Source of the DNA: Scandinavium lactucae
GTDB taxonomy: Bacteria > Pseudomonadota > Gammaproteobacteria > Enterobacterales > Enterobacteriaceae
Assembly: GCF_033843265.1 (NCBI RefSeq)
Contig: NZ_JAWXRD010000029.1
Span: 62,001-126,000, forward strand
DNA: 64,000 nt
Direction: 5' to 3'
The position numbers were made by a program, and so were the translations under genes. The notes under the pieces were generated by a model. That model searched no databases. It was not told where the DNA came from and saw nothing but the letters and a program-made list of their open reading frames with translations. Positions 1-8,492 of the stretch are shown here, one piece after another. Numbering within the stretch: position 1 is the stretch's first letter; each line of letters begins with the position of its first letter.

Positions 1-492
1 GTAGAAGAAGGCCCGAAAGCGCTGAAAGAGCCAGAAAATTACGACGTGCGTGCCAACGTAATGTGGGCCGCAACGCAGGCGCTGAATGGCCTGATTGGTG
101 CAGGCGTGCCGCAGGACTGGGCGACCCATATGCTCGGCCATGAACTGACCGCGATGCACGGGCTGGATCATGCGCAGACGCTGGCGGTCGTTTTACCTGC
201 CCTGTGGAATGAAAAACGCGATACCAAACGCACCAAACTGCTGCAATACGCAGAACGCGTATGGAACATCACCGAAGGTTCTGACGATGCGCGGATCGAT
301 GCCGCGATTGCTAAAACCCGTGAGTTCTTCGAAGCGATGGGCGTGCCAACGCGTCTGTCCGGTTACGGCCTGGACGGCAGCTCCATCCCGGCTCTGCTGA
401 AAAAACTCGAAGAGCACGGCATGACCCAAATCGGTGAAAATCAGGACATTACCCTTGAGGTGAGCCGTCGTATTTACGAAGCGGCGCGCTAA
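1..492 (+). CDS. yqhD: Iron-dependent aldehyde/alcohol dehydrogenase YqhD, C-terminal part
   Basis: This is the 3' part of a gene cut by the window edge; the frame is open from base 1 and ends in TAA at 490-492, giving about 163 residues of a protein that is near 387 residues in E. coli. It includes the conserved stretch around GHELTAMHGLDHAQT, which in the group III iron-dependent alcohol dehydrogenase family carries metal-binding histidines. The E. coli enzyme is a cytosolic NADPH-dependent reductase that detoxifies aldehydes. The dkgA gene follows on the same strand, as in E. coli. The name rests on family motif plus gene order; the N-terminal half cannot be checked. Confidence 0.92.
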   Translation, partial: VEEGPKALKEPENYDVRANVMWAATQALNGLIGAGVPQDWATHMLGHELTAMHGLDHAQTLAVVLPALWNEKRDTKRTKLLQYAERVWNITEGSDDARIDAAIAKTREFFEAMGVPTRLSGYGLDGSSIPALLKKLEEHGMTQIGENQDITLEVSRRIYEAAR

Positions 493-551
493 GGGATTTC
501 CCGCTTAACCTTTCGTTTTCTCGTATTTCGTCCAGACTTAATGCTACTACT

Positions 552-584
552 TCACCGGAGTGCCTGGCGTGCTCCGGTGATTTT
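552..584 (+). terminator. Hairpin after yqhD
   Basis: A 9-bp stem (552-560 with 572-580) is followed by TTTT. It lies between yqhD and dkgA, so it may terminate or attenuate read-through; dkgA keeps its own strong ribosome site. Confidence 0.6.
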
Positions 585-667
585 CACCAAGCCCTAAACA
601 ATTCGAATTGCAGGCACGCAGCCAACGCGCCTGCAATGTGAAGTATGACGGGCGTAAGGAGGAATGC

Positions 668-1495
668 ATGACACATCCAACCGTAATCAAGCTACAGGAC
701 GGCAACGTAATGCCGCAACTGGGACTCGGCGTGTGGAAAGCAAGCAACGAGGACGTGGTTACCGCCATTCATAAAGCGCTGGAGGTCGGCTACCGGTCTA
801 TCGATACCGCCGCCGCGTATAAAAATGAAGATGGCGTCGGTAAAGCATTAGCCAGCGCAGGCGTCGCGCGCGACGATCTGTTCATCACCACTAAGCTGTG
901 GAACGACGATCAGAAGCGCCCGGCGGACGCGCTTCAGGAAAGTCTCGATAAACTGCAGCTCGATTTTGTCGATCTGTATCTGATGCACTGGCCGGTTCCG
1001 GCTATCGATCACTACGTTGAAGCCTGGCGGGGAATGATCAAGCTGCAAGAGCAGGGTCTGGTGAAGAGCATCGGCGTGTGTAATTTCCAGGTACATCACC
1101 TGCAACGCCTGATTGACGAAACCGGCGTTACGCCCGTTATCAATCAAATAGAACTTCATCCTCTGATGCAGCAGCGTCAACTGCATTCCTGGAACGCGAC
1201 CCACAAGATCCAGACCGAATCGTGGAGCCCATTGGCCCAGGGTGGCGAAGGGGTATTTGACCAGACGATTATTCGCCATCTGGCGGAGAAGTATGGCAAA
1301 ACGCCCGCGCAGATTGTCATCCGTTGGCATCTCGACAGTGGGCTGGTGGTTATCCCGAAATCGGTTACCCCTTCGCGCATCGCGGAAAACTTCGACGTCT
1401 GGGATTTCCGTCTCGATAAAGATGAACTGGGCGAAATAGCCAAGCTGGATCAGGGCAAACGCCTTGGGCCGGACCCGGATCAATTCGGCGGATAA
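668..1495 (+). CDS. dkgA: 2,5-diketo-D-gluconate reductase A (aldo-keto reductase)
   Basis: Encodes a 275-residue NADPH-dependent aldo-keto reductase, the same length as the E. coli protein. The AKR catalytic tetrad is visible: Asp46 (in GYRSIDTAAAY), Tyr51, Lys76 and His107 (LYLMHWP). The family folds as a TIM barrel in the cytosol and reduces 2,5-diketogluconate and methylglyoxal-type carbonyls, which fits its place behind the aldehyde reductase gene yqhD. The start at 668 is chosen because AAGGAGG (656-662) lies 5 nt upstream; the frame stays open further upstream to 608, but that part has no family similarity. A strong terminator follows. Confidence 0.97.
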   Translation: MTHPTVIKLQDGNVMPQLGLGVWKASNEDVVTAIHKALEVGYRSIDTAAAYKNEDGVGKALASAGVARDDLFITTKLWNDDQKRPADALQESLDKLQLDFVDLYLMHWPVPAIDHYVEAWRGMIKLQEQGLVKSIGVCNFQVHHLQRLIDETGVTPVINQIELHPLMQQRQLHSWNATHKIQTESWSPLAQGGEGVFDQTIIRHLAEKYGKTPAQIVIRWHLDSGLVVIPKSVTPSRIAENFDVWDFRLDKDELGEIAKLDQGKRLGPDPDQFGG

Positions 1496-1511
1496 TCTTC
1501 ACCAATAAATA

Positions 1512-1544
1512 CGGCACCCCACTCAGGTGGGGTGCCGTGCATTT
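1512..1544 (+). terminator. Rho-independent terminator of dkgA
   Basis: A perfect 11-bp GC-rich stem (1512-1522 with 1527-1537) and a TCAG loop are followed by TGCATTTT. It marks the right end of the conserved yqhD-dkgA block, after which the sequence turns AT-rich. Confidence 0.85.
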
Positions 1545-1725
1545 TATAAGAGCGTAAATACATCCCGCCTAAGAAATATTAGATCCCATCCTTTTGCATT
1601 AGCATTTCGGTAAGATAATCGGAAATATGATGTTAATTCATAAATGAAATATTGTTTTGATATTAAATGATTTGTTTTATTTGTCATGTTATTTATATTG
1701 AGCCTTTTGTTTGAAGGCTTAATTA

Positions 1726-2673
1726 ATGAACGAAAAAACCTTGAGTCGAGATTTTGACTATAATCTGATAAAAGTGCTGGATGCAGTGATATCCGCGGGA
1801 AATGCGACCAAAGCGGCAAAGCAACTGTCTGTCACCCCTGCTGCGGTGTCATTGGCATTGAATCGTCTGCAATCATTTTATAATGAAGCGTTATTTGTCA
1901 GAGGAAAGGAGGGTCTGGTCCCCACGATGAAGGCACTTGAGGTGCATGCATCTTTTCGTCAGGTTATAGACTTAGTCCAGAATACGATAACCCCCGAGCC
2001 AGATAATTTACCCGCCAATCAAATCACGATCCTCGGTGGCGATCTGGTTGAAAACTATTATCTTTCGCAACTCTATGACAATACCGTGTTTGAGAACAAT
2101 ATTTTCAAACATTTTTCCAACAGAAATCTAACTCACAAAGAAATGAAACGTTTACTTCTTGCGGGTCACAGTGATCTGATCGTCAGTCCCGTTCCCTTCA
2201 CCGACAATGATATTGATTGCAGATTAATTGATAGTTTTAAAAATTTTTGCTGCATTTGCAGTAGAGACAATCTTCTTGCTGGCGTTGAGCGAATGTCGCT
2301 TCATAATTTCTATTCTGCACGCCATGCTATTTATCATTCTAGTTTATTTTCAGCCGCAGCAGCAAACGACAGCCATTTATATAATGAAGATGTAACCTAC
2401 CAAGGCAATCGTATTAAAAGCTACCAAAGTGATTCTATCGCAGGCATTATCAACATTATAGAACAAACATCACTCATCGCCTTGTTTCCCCTCAAACTTG
2501 CCGTGTTTCATAAAAACCAGCGAAAAAGCGCGATAAACATCATCCAGCCCCCGAGTGAAATGACCTTCAGGCCGATCAATATTTATGCTTCATGGAAAAA
2601 GAAAAAGCCTCGCAGCCACATGGTTGAAGACATTGTGGCCATGTTGCATACCTTGTCTTCATTTCGACGATAA
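1726..2673 (+). CDS. LysR-type transcriptional regulator
   Basis: A 315-residue protein with an N-terminal winged helix-turn-helix (about residues 10-68; core AKQLSVTPAAVSLALNRLQ) typical of LysR-type regulators. It is followed by a divergent effector-binding half (about 95-300). The specific ligand is not recognised. Base composition is clearly more AT-rich than dkgA or ygiQ, suggesting horizontal acquisition. A small holin-like gene follows 110 bp downstream on the same strand, so a regulator-target relation is plausible but inferred. An AAGG 9 nt before ATG supports the start. Confidence 0.85.
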   Translation: MNEKTLSRDFDYNLIKVLDAVISAGNATKAAKQLSVTPAAVSLALNRLQSFYNEALFVRGKEGLVPTMKALEVHASFRQVIDLVQNTITPEPDNLPANQITILGGDLVENYYLSQLYDNTVFENNIFKHFSNRNLTHKEMKRLLLAGHSDLIVSPVPFTDNDIDCRLIDSFKNFCCICSRDNLLAGVERMSLHNFYSARHAIYHSSLFSAAAANDSHLYNEDVTYQGNRIKSYQSDSIAGIINIIEQTSLIALFPLKLAVFHKNQRKSAINIIQPPSEMTFRPINIYASWKKKKPRSHMVEDIVAMLHTLSSFRR

Positions 2674-2783
2674 TCGGTCGGAGCACCAAACACTTAAGGT
2701 GATATTGAATTAGTGTTTTTGATTAGGCGAGCAGAAAAAAAAGCATTAGTTTACGTTCACTTTATTACCACAAGGAGTTTGGT

Positions 2784-3125
2784 ATGGCTGTTTACGATCC
2801 GGCAACAACCCCGAAGGTCATCCTTCTTGAACTGGAAGTCTTATTTCTGGTTATTGCCACTGGTGCCTGGGGTGGCATTGTGCGTTATCTGCTTAAGACA
2901 AACAAAAAATCTGATAAAGGAGTCATGCCTTTTTTGGCGAATTGCCTTACACAAATTATTATATCCTGCTTCACAAGTTTTTTATTGAGCGCGATTGCTA
3001 TCGAGCAAGGGTTAAGTTTTAACATGATTCTGGTTTTCGCTGGTATTGGAGGGGTATGTTCAGGAGCGATTTTGAAGAGCATCGCGACGAAGATACAAAA
3101 GATTGTCAGTGGCATCACTAAATAA
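2784..3125 (+). CDS. Holin-like small membrane protein (LydA/holin superfamily III type)
   Basis: A 113-residue protein with three predicted membrane helices (about residues 12-32, 50-72 and 79-100) and a basic, charged C-terminus. The AWGGIVRYL element after the first helix resembles phage P1 LydA-type holins (Pfam Phage_holin_3_3, from memory). Such holins form pores in the inner membrane. AAGGAG lies 7 nt before ATG. No phage structural gene, endolysin or spanin is present here; the neighbours are two transcription regulators. Holins recruited outside prophages serve chitinase or Tc-toxin release in Serratia and Yersinia, so an export role is possible but unproven. Confidence 0.7.
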   Translation: MAVYDPATTPKVILLELEVLFLVIATGAWGGIVRYLLKTNKKSDKGVMPFLANCLTQIIISCFTSFLLSAIAIEQGLSFNMILVFAGIGGVCSGAILKSIATKIQKIVSGITK

Positions 3126-3135
3126 TGTTGAAGCA

Positions 3136-3161
3136 ATGGCAAGGCTTTATTGCCTTGCCAT
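3136..3161. terminator. Hairpin between convergent genes
   Basis: A 10-bp stem (3136-3145 with 3152-3161) with a 6-nt loop sits between the convergent holin-like and ToxR-like genes. Neither side has a strong T-run, so termination is only plausible. Confidence 0.4.
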
Positions 3162-3170
3162 ATAAACCCA

Positions 3171-3608
3171 TTAGATGAGATAAAAAAACGCGGCTATGAC
3201 GAATAATAAACCCAAAGCAATGGCACCAGGCTTTGCTACGCTGGCGTGTGGTGGTGTGCGGTGGTGCGTTATCTCAACTTTTTCAATAGCGATACCGCTG
3301 TTAACCTGGATACCTCTGCGGGGGACGGTAACCAACAGGTCACTTATCCCGATGGCTTTTAAATCTTTGCGTATCAAATAAATCATCTGGGTGAGGTTAG
3401 CATCATTAACGAACTTCCCTCTTTCCCCCCATAATTCATTGGTCAGTGCCTGCCTATCGATAATCCCCCTCTCTGCGTGCTCAATCATAAAACGAAGACA
3501 GTTGGCGCGCATCGCCGTCATTTTAATAACCAGTGAATTAGACAGGTTCCTTAACTCATTTTGTTGTTCGTTGAATACACATTGATGGTTGATGATATAT
3601 TTATGCAC
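3171..3608 (-). CDS. ToxR/CadC-like winged-helix protein with C-terminal membrane anchor
   Basis: A 145-residue protein with an OmpR/CadC-type winged-helix domain (about residues 10-108; DRQALTNELWGERGKFV and LVTVPRRGIQV are characteristic) and one hydrophobic segment at the extreme C-terminus (about 127-145). That is ToxR/CadC topology, cytoplasmic DNA-binding domain followed by a single membrane span, but the periplasmic sensor domain is absent. The start is GTG at 3608, with AAGGAG 6 nt upstream on the minus strand. It is convergent with the holin-like gene and AT-rich like it. Known relatives switch virulence or acid-response genes; its target here is unknown. Confidence 0.75.
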   Translation of the reverse strand: MHKYIINHQCVFNEQQNELRNLSNSLVIKMTAMRANCLRFMIEHAERGIIDRQALTNELWGERGKFVNDANLTQMIYLIRKDLKAIGISDLLVTVPRRGIQVNSGIAIEKVEITHHRTPPHASVAKPGAIALGLLFVIAAFFYLI

Positions 3609-3799
3609 CAGAATCTCCTTGAGTGAATTTAATAACTTTTTTAATGTTAATTATAAGAATTAACTCAAGCCATGGTTCGTTGAAAACTCATGCATTTTTA
3701 AGTTTAAATTACTGCTGAAGATCACAGCTTTAGCTATTTATTTATTCTCAATTAACTGCCTTGTTAATGATATTTAATTCACAGTATTAAATCACGCTT

Positions 3800-3835
3800 T
3801 AAAGAAAAAGGCCCCGGCAATGATGCCGGGGCCTT
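3800..3835 (-). terminator. Rho-independent terminator of ygiQ
   Basis: A 12-bp stem (3808-3819 with 3824-3835, GGCCCCGG core) and a 4-nt loop are followed on the minus strand by TTTTTCTTT. It sits immediately after the ygiQ stop codon. Confidence 0.85.
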
Positions 3836-3838
3836 ATT

Positions 3839-6016
3839 TTATGACTTCACTGTGCGCTTGGCGGCGGGTTTGGGCTTGCGTGCGCCAGGATTGCGCTGAT
3901 GAGTAATCGGCGTGTGCTTGGTCAGCGCTGGGCGCGTATTCCGATTCTGGCGACGTGCTTCACGCATCTCGTCCAGCGTCGGGGATGGTACCAGGCATTC
4001 GCGGCGGCCACCAATCAGGTGTTTTTTACCCATCGATTCCAGCGCCTGACGGATCAGCGGCCAGTTAGCCGGGTCATGATAACGCAGCAGCGCTTTATGC
4101 AGACGACGCTGTTTATCCCCCTTCGGCACCACCACGTCTTCACTCTTGTAACTGATTTTACTCAGCGGGTTCTTACCGGTGTAATACATGGTGGTCGAGT
4201 TGGCGAGCGGCGACGGGTAGAAGTTCTGCACCTGATCGAGACGGAAGCGGTTCTTCTTCAGCCACAGCGCCAGGTTCACCATGTCTTCATCGGTAGTACC
4301 CGGGTGCGAGGAGATGAAGTACGGGATCAGATACTGCTCTTTGCCCGCCTGTTTTGAATAGGTGTCGAACAGCTCTTTAAAGCGATCGTAGCTGCCCATC
4401 CCCGGCTTCATCATTTTCGACAGCGGGCCTTCCTCGGTGTGCTCCGGGGCAATCTTCAGGTAGCCACCCACGTGGTGAGTCGCCAGCTCTTTGATATAGC
4501 GCGGATCTTCAACCGCGATGTCGTAACGCACGCCGGAGGCGATGAGGATCTTCTTCACGCCTTTCAGATCGCGGGCACGACGATACAGGTTGATCGTCGG
4601 CTCATGGTTGGTGTCCATGTGCGGGCAAATATCCGGGTAGACGCAGGAGAGACGACGGCAGGTCTGCTCGGCGCGCGGCGATTTGCAGCGCAGCATATAC
4701 ATGTTGGCGGTCGGGCCACCCAGATCGGAGATAATGCCGGTAAAGCCGGGAACCGTGTCGCGAATAGCTTCGATCTCGTTGATGATCGACTCTTCAGAGC
4801 GGCTCTGGATGATACGCCCTTCGTGTTCGGTAATTGAACAGAACGAACAGCCGCCGAAGCAACCACGCATGATGTTGACCGAGAAACGGATCATCTCGTA
4901 GGCCGGAATGCGGCTGTCGCCGTACGCCGGGTGCGGCACACGCTTGTAAGGCAGCGCAAATACGCTGTCCATTTCATCAGTAGAGAGTGGGATCGCCGGT
5001 GGATTCAGCCAGATATAACGGTCGCCGTGTTTTTGCATCAGCGCCCTGGCGCAGCCTGGGTTAGTTTCATGGTGCAGAATACGCGAAGCGTGCGCATACA
5101 GCACTTTGTCGCCCTTCACCTTCTCGTAGGAAGGCAGCAGCACGTAGGTTTTCTCCCACGGCTTTGGCTTCGGCGGCTGGATGGTGATGGCTTTGGCTTC
5201 GGCCTTTTGCGGCTCGACGGGTTTGTTGTCGGCGCACGGCAGGTCTTCACCGTAAGGATGCGGGATCGGGTCGATTTTGCCCGGCGTATCCAGACGCGTG
5301 GAATCCACCCCGCTCCAGCCCGGCAGCGCTTCTTTGACCATGATCGCGGTGTTACGCACGTCGCGGATGTCAGAGACCGATTCACCCATCGCCAGACGGT
5401 GCGCCACTTCCACCAGCGGACGCTCGCCGTTGCCGAAAATCAGCATGTCGGCTTTGGAATCCACCAGCACCGAACGGCGCACGGTATCAGACCAATAATC
5501 GTAATGTGCGGAACGACGCAGGCTGGCTTCAATCCCGCCGAGGATCACCGGCACGTCTCTCCAGGCTTCTTTACAGCGCTGGGTATAGACCAGAGTGGCA
5601 CGGTCCGGGCGCTTGCCCGCCACGTTATCCGCGGTGTAAGCATCGTCGTGACGCAGCTTACGGTCGGCGGTATAACGGTTGATCATCGAATCCATATTGC
5701 CAGCCGTCACGCCGAAGAACAGGTTCGGCTTGCCCAGGCGCATGAAGTCTTCTTTGCTGTTCCAGTCCGGCTGGGAGATTATCCCGACGCGGAAACCCTG
5801 CGCTTCCAGCATACGTCCACAGATAGCCATCCCGAAGCTGGGATGATCGACGTAGGCGTCCCCGGTGACCATGATGATGTCGCAGCTGTCCCAGCCAAGT
5901 TGATCCATCTCTTCCCGAGACATAGGTAAAAAAGGCGCAGGGCCAAAACAGGCCGCCCAATACTGGGGCCAGGAGAAGAGGGAGCGATCCGGTTGGATCA
6001 GGGAAATAGCGCTCAT
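3839..6016 (-). CDS. ygiQ: YgiQ family radical SAM protein
   Basis: A 725-residue cytosolic protein of the YgiQ/UPF0313 family. The radical-SAM iron-sulfur motif CxxxCxxC is at Cys386, Cys390 and Cys393 (RGCFGGCSFC), after a long N-terminal domain. A proline/lysine-rich linker around 268-288 separates the two. The C-terminus is basic (KPKPAAKRTVKS). The reaction is not established for the family. The start at 6016 has GGAAG about 6 nt upstream. In E. coli it also lies upstream of sufI/ftsP in the same orientation. It closes the accessory region on its left and has its own terminator. Confidence 0.96.
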   Translation of the reverse strand: MSAISLIQPDRSLFSWPQYWAACFGPAPFLPMSREEMDQLGWDSCDIIMVTGDAYVDHPSFGMAICGRMLEAQGFRVGIISQPDWNSKEDFMRLGKPNLFFGVTAGNMDSMINRYTADRKLRHDDAYTADNVAGKRPDRATLVYTQRCKEAWRDVPVILGGIEASLRRSAHYDYWSDTVRRSVLVDSKADMLIFGNGERPLVEVAHRLAMGESVSDIRDVRNTAIMVKEALPGWSGVDSTRLDTPGKIDPIPHPYGEDLPCADNKPVEPQKAEAKAITIQPPKPKPWEKTYVLLPSYEKVKGDKVLYAHASRILHHETNPGCARALMQKHGDRYIWLNPPAIPLSTDEMDSVFALPYKRVPHPAYGDSRIPAYEMIRFSVNIMRGCFGGCSFCSITEHEGRIIQSRSEESIINEIEAIRDTVPGFTGIISDLGGPTANMYMLRCKSPRAEQTCRRLSCVYPDICPHMDTNHEPTINLYRRARDLKGVKKILIASGVRYDIAVEDPRYIKELATHHVGGYLKIAPEHTEEGPLSKMMKPGMGSYDRFKELFDTYSKQAGKEQYLIPYFISSHPGTTDEDMVNLALWLKKNRFRLDQVQNFYPSPLANSTTMYYTGKNPLSKISYKSEDVVVPKGDKQRRLHKALLRYHDPANWPLIRQALESMGKKHLIGGRRECLVPSPTLDEMREARRQNRNTRPALTKHTPITHQRNPGARKPKPAAKRTVKS

Positions 6017-6076
6017 GAATGCTTCCGGGTGGTTAAAAAGGCTGCAAAAGGCGGGGATTATACGCTGAATTGATGC

Positions 6077-6108
6077 AAAAGATGAAGGGGCATATGTCCC
6101 CCTTCATC
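6077..6108 (-). terminator. Terminator of ftsP
   Basis: A 10-bp stem (6081-6090 with 6099-6108) around an 8-nt loop is followed on the minus strand by TTTTGC. It is placed 8 bp after the ftsP stop codon. Confidence 0.7.
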
Positions 6109-6115
6109 GTGTGGA

Positions 6116-7528
6116 TTACGGCGCGGGATTCACCAGCATCTGACCAATCGAACCACGGTCAGCCAGCTCCAGCGTTTGGCTTGCAAACTGGAACGGGAAA
6201 TGTGGCCACGACGGCTGGCCGTAATACACCAGCAGCTCAACCTGGCCATCAATCCAGACCGTGTCTTTCCAGCCCCGGTCTTCCGGGAACGGCATCGCGC
6301 CGTTGACGTTGCGGATCTGGAACATGACCCCTTCAATATGGAACGACTGCGGGCTGTCGGCACGCAGCGTCCAACGCTCCCAGGTGCCCTGCTGGGCGGT
6401 GACGTCAATGCGCTGCGGGTCCCACAGCTGGCCGTTGATGCCCGGATCGTCGCCGAGGGTAAAATCACGGCTGCGTATTGGCGTCCCGGTCATAATCTCT
6501 TCCGGCAGCAGGCGCATTGGCAGGCTATCGGTCACCAGCGGCAACAGGCCGGTTGGGCGCAGGGTTAGCACCAGGGTTGAAATCAGAATGCTCGACGGCT
6601 CGAAGAAGCCGCGAATACGGTCGACGATACTCGCCGCTTCGCCACAGGTGATCGACACTTCGTCGCCGTTGGTCATGTCGACCAGTATTTCACGGCGCTC
6701 ACCCGGGGCCAGCGACAGCTGTTTGACCGACACTGGCGCGGGCAGGAAACCCTGGTCACCGGAAATCACGTGTAGCGCCCGGCCGTCGCTCATTTGCAGC
6801 AGGTAGCGGCGGGAGTTAGAGGCGTTCAGCAGGCGCAAACGCACCCAGCCGCGAGACACTTCGACATACGGGCTTTGCGCCCCGTTGACCATCAGCGAAT
6901 CACCGACAAAGCCGCCGCTGCCCGGCTCGCTGTACTCCGGCGTGCCGAAGTTATCCAGGCGCTTATCCTGAATGATCACCGGGAAGTCATCCACGCCGTA
7001 GTGATTCGGGATTGGTAAGGACTTACTGACGTCATCTTCAATCAGCCACATGCCCGCCAGGCCGTTATAGACCTGCTGCGCCATATGATTCGGGGTGTTG
7101 GCCTGATACCACAGCGTTGAGGCATTCTGGCGAATAGGCAGGACGGGTGCCCAGTCGGCGCTCGGGGACATCATCCGTGCCGCACCGCCCATCAGCGGGC
7201 CTGGCACTTGCAATCCGCGAATGGTCATCGACACATTTTCAGTCAGGCGGTTGCTGTAAATCAGTTTGACGTCATCGCCGTTCCACACGCGGATGGTTGG
7301 CCCGAGATAGCGACCGTTGACACCCCAGACCGGCGCGCGTGTGCCCTGGGTGAATGACCAGTGCGCACGTTGCAAGGTGAGGAACAGCGGCTGTCCACGG
7401 CGGGATTCGAGCAGCGGCGGTATAGGCAGTGCTGGCTGTTGGCCTGCCGCGTTTGCCCTCAGCGGCACAGCGCTTGCACAAAGCGTTATCCCTGATGCCT
7501 GAAGAAACTGACGCCGACTGAGTGACAT
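6116..7528 (-). CDS. ftsP: Cell division protein FtsP (SufI), multicopper oxidase-like
   Basis: A 470-residue periplasmic protein. The N-terminus carries a twin-arginine signal (SRRQFLQASG, residues 4-13) with cleavage expected after ANA near residue 27, so it is exported folded by Tat. Three cupredoxin-like domains follow. The copper-binding His-rich motifs of true multicopper oxidases are not apparent, in line with FtsP acting as a divisome stabiliser under stress rather than an oxidase. It lies 67 bp downstream of plsC in the same direction, matching the E. coli parC-plsC-sufI order. The length matches the E. coli protein. Confidence 0.96.
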   Translation of the reverse strand: MSLSRRQFLQASGITLCASAVPLRANAAGQQPALPIPPLLESRRGQPLFLTLQRAHWSFTQGTRAPVWGVNGRYLGPTIRVWNGDDVKLIYSNRLTENVSMTIRGLQVPGPLMGGAARMMSPSADWAPVLPIRQNASTLWYQANTPNHMAQQVYNGLAGMWLIEDDVSKSLPIPNHYGVDDFPVIIQDKRLDNFGTPEYSEPGSGGFVGDSLMVNGAQSPYVEVSRGWVRLRLLNASNSRRYLLQMSDGRALHVISGDQGFLPAPVSVKQLSLAPGERREILVDMTNGDEVSITCGEAASIVDRIRGFFEPSSILISTLVLTLRPTGLLPLVTDSLPMRLLPEEIMTGTPIRSRDFTLGDDPGINGQLWDPQRIDVTAQQGTWERWTLRADSPQSFHIEGVMFQIRNVNGAMPFPEDRGWKDTVWIDGQVELLVYYGQPSWPHFPFQFASQTLELADRGSIGQMLVNPAP

Positions 7529-7595
7529 ATAAACTCCATGAAACTGACTACTAAACAGAGGGAAACCGTTCCCAAACAGAGCACTGTGTAGGCTC

Positions 7596-8336
7596 TTACT
7601 TTTTCTTATTTGCTGCTTCGCGTTCGGCGACTTCCTGGTCGAGCTCGGCGATTTTCGCCATCATAATTTCCCGGCAATGGGCGGCAAGTTCACGCACCTG
7701 ATCTTTACCCCAGCGACTGGTATCAATCGGCGGCAGCATTTCAACAATGACCAGACCGTTATTGAGACGGTTCAGGTTAATTTTATTCGATGTATTAGAG
7801 ACGCATACCGGAATGATCGGTACCCCAGCGGCAATGGCGGCATGAAACGCGCCGGTTTTGAACGGCAGCAGGCCGCGACCACGACTGCGGGTGCCTTCCG
7901 GGAACATCCAGAATGAAATCTTGCGCTTATTAAACGCATTCACCACTTCGGCGATGGTGCTGTGCGCTTTGGAGCGGTTGTTACGGTCGATAAGCAGGTT
8001 ACCGGTCAGCCAGTACAGCAGGCCAAAAAATGGCACCCAGAGCAGGCTTTTCTTACCCACGGTCACCGTTGGCGGTAATACGATATTCGCCGCCGTCACC
8101 ATATCGTAATTGTTCTGATGGTTACCGATATAGATGGCATTCGGAAAATTTTCATGTCCTTCCGGCAGACGTTTTTCTACCGTCAGGCCCAAAACCGGTG
8201 CCAGTCGGCCAAACATATGACCAAACGTCGCAACGTGTTTTGGATTACGTGGGCTGAACAGACAATAAATACAGCCAAAAATGCACACCAGGATGCAGTA
8301 AATAACAACGATGATTGCGCGAAAAATCAATAGCAT
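7596..8336 (-). CDS. plsC: 1-acyl-sn-glycerol-3-phosphate acyltransferase
   Basis: A 246-residue inner-membrane enzyme that acylates lysophosphatidic acid to phosphatidic acid in phospholipid synthesis. The catalytic HX4D motif is His73-Asp78 (NHQNNYD), and the acceptor-binding FPEGTRSRG motif follows near residue 145. One N-terminal membrane helix (about 3-27) and a lysine-rich C-terminal tail (AANKKK) are visible. The start ATG at 8336 has AGAGGTAG directly upstream. It lies between parC and ftsP in one direction. The plsY acyltransferase gene, which acts one step earlier, is elsewhere in this window. Confidence 0.97.
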   Translation of the reverse strand: MLLIFRAIIVVIYCILVCIFGCIYCLFSPRNPKHVATFGHMFGRLAPVLGLTVEKRLPEGHENFPNAIYIGNHQNNYDMVTAANIVLPPTVTVGKKSLLWVPFFGLLYWLTGNLLIDRNNRSKAHSTIAEVVNAFNKRKISFWMFPEGTRSRGRGLLPFKTGAFHAAIAAGVPIIPVCVSNTSNKINLNRLNNGLVIVEMLPPIDTSRWGKDQVRELAAHCREIMMAKIAELDQEVAEREAANKKK

Positions 8337-8452
8337 AGCTACCTCTGAGAACCTAACCGCTTAGAGTTATATACCGGCCAGGGGATATGACTTGCAGAAC
8401 CCTTAATAGGGTATTGTTAATCGCAACGCACGAATTAACAACGGTTTTACCG

Positions 8453-8486
8453 CAAAAATTACTGCCCCTTCCGAGTGGAAGGGGCA
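8453..8486 (-). terminator. Terminator of parC
   Basis: A 10-bp stem (8463-8472 with 8477-8486) with a GAGT loop is followed on the minus strand by TAATTTTTGCG. It lies 6 bp after the parC stop. Confidence 0.8.
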
Positions 8487-8492
8487 TCGGGA

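Noticed and set aside
2713..2988. Alternative plus-strand frame overlapping the holin-like gene
   Set aside because: The frame from 2784 has AAGGAG, three clear membrane helices and holin similarity; the overlapping frame has none of these.
5150..5220. Repeated GGCTTTGGCTTCGGC-like pattern
   Set aside because: It corresponds to the Lys/Pro/Ala linker of YgiQ in normal coding frame.
4931..5929. Long plus-strand open frame opposite ygiQ
   Set aside because: It mirrors the codon pattern of ygiQ, has Arg/His-rich low-complexity translation, no ribosome site and no recognisable domain.
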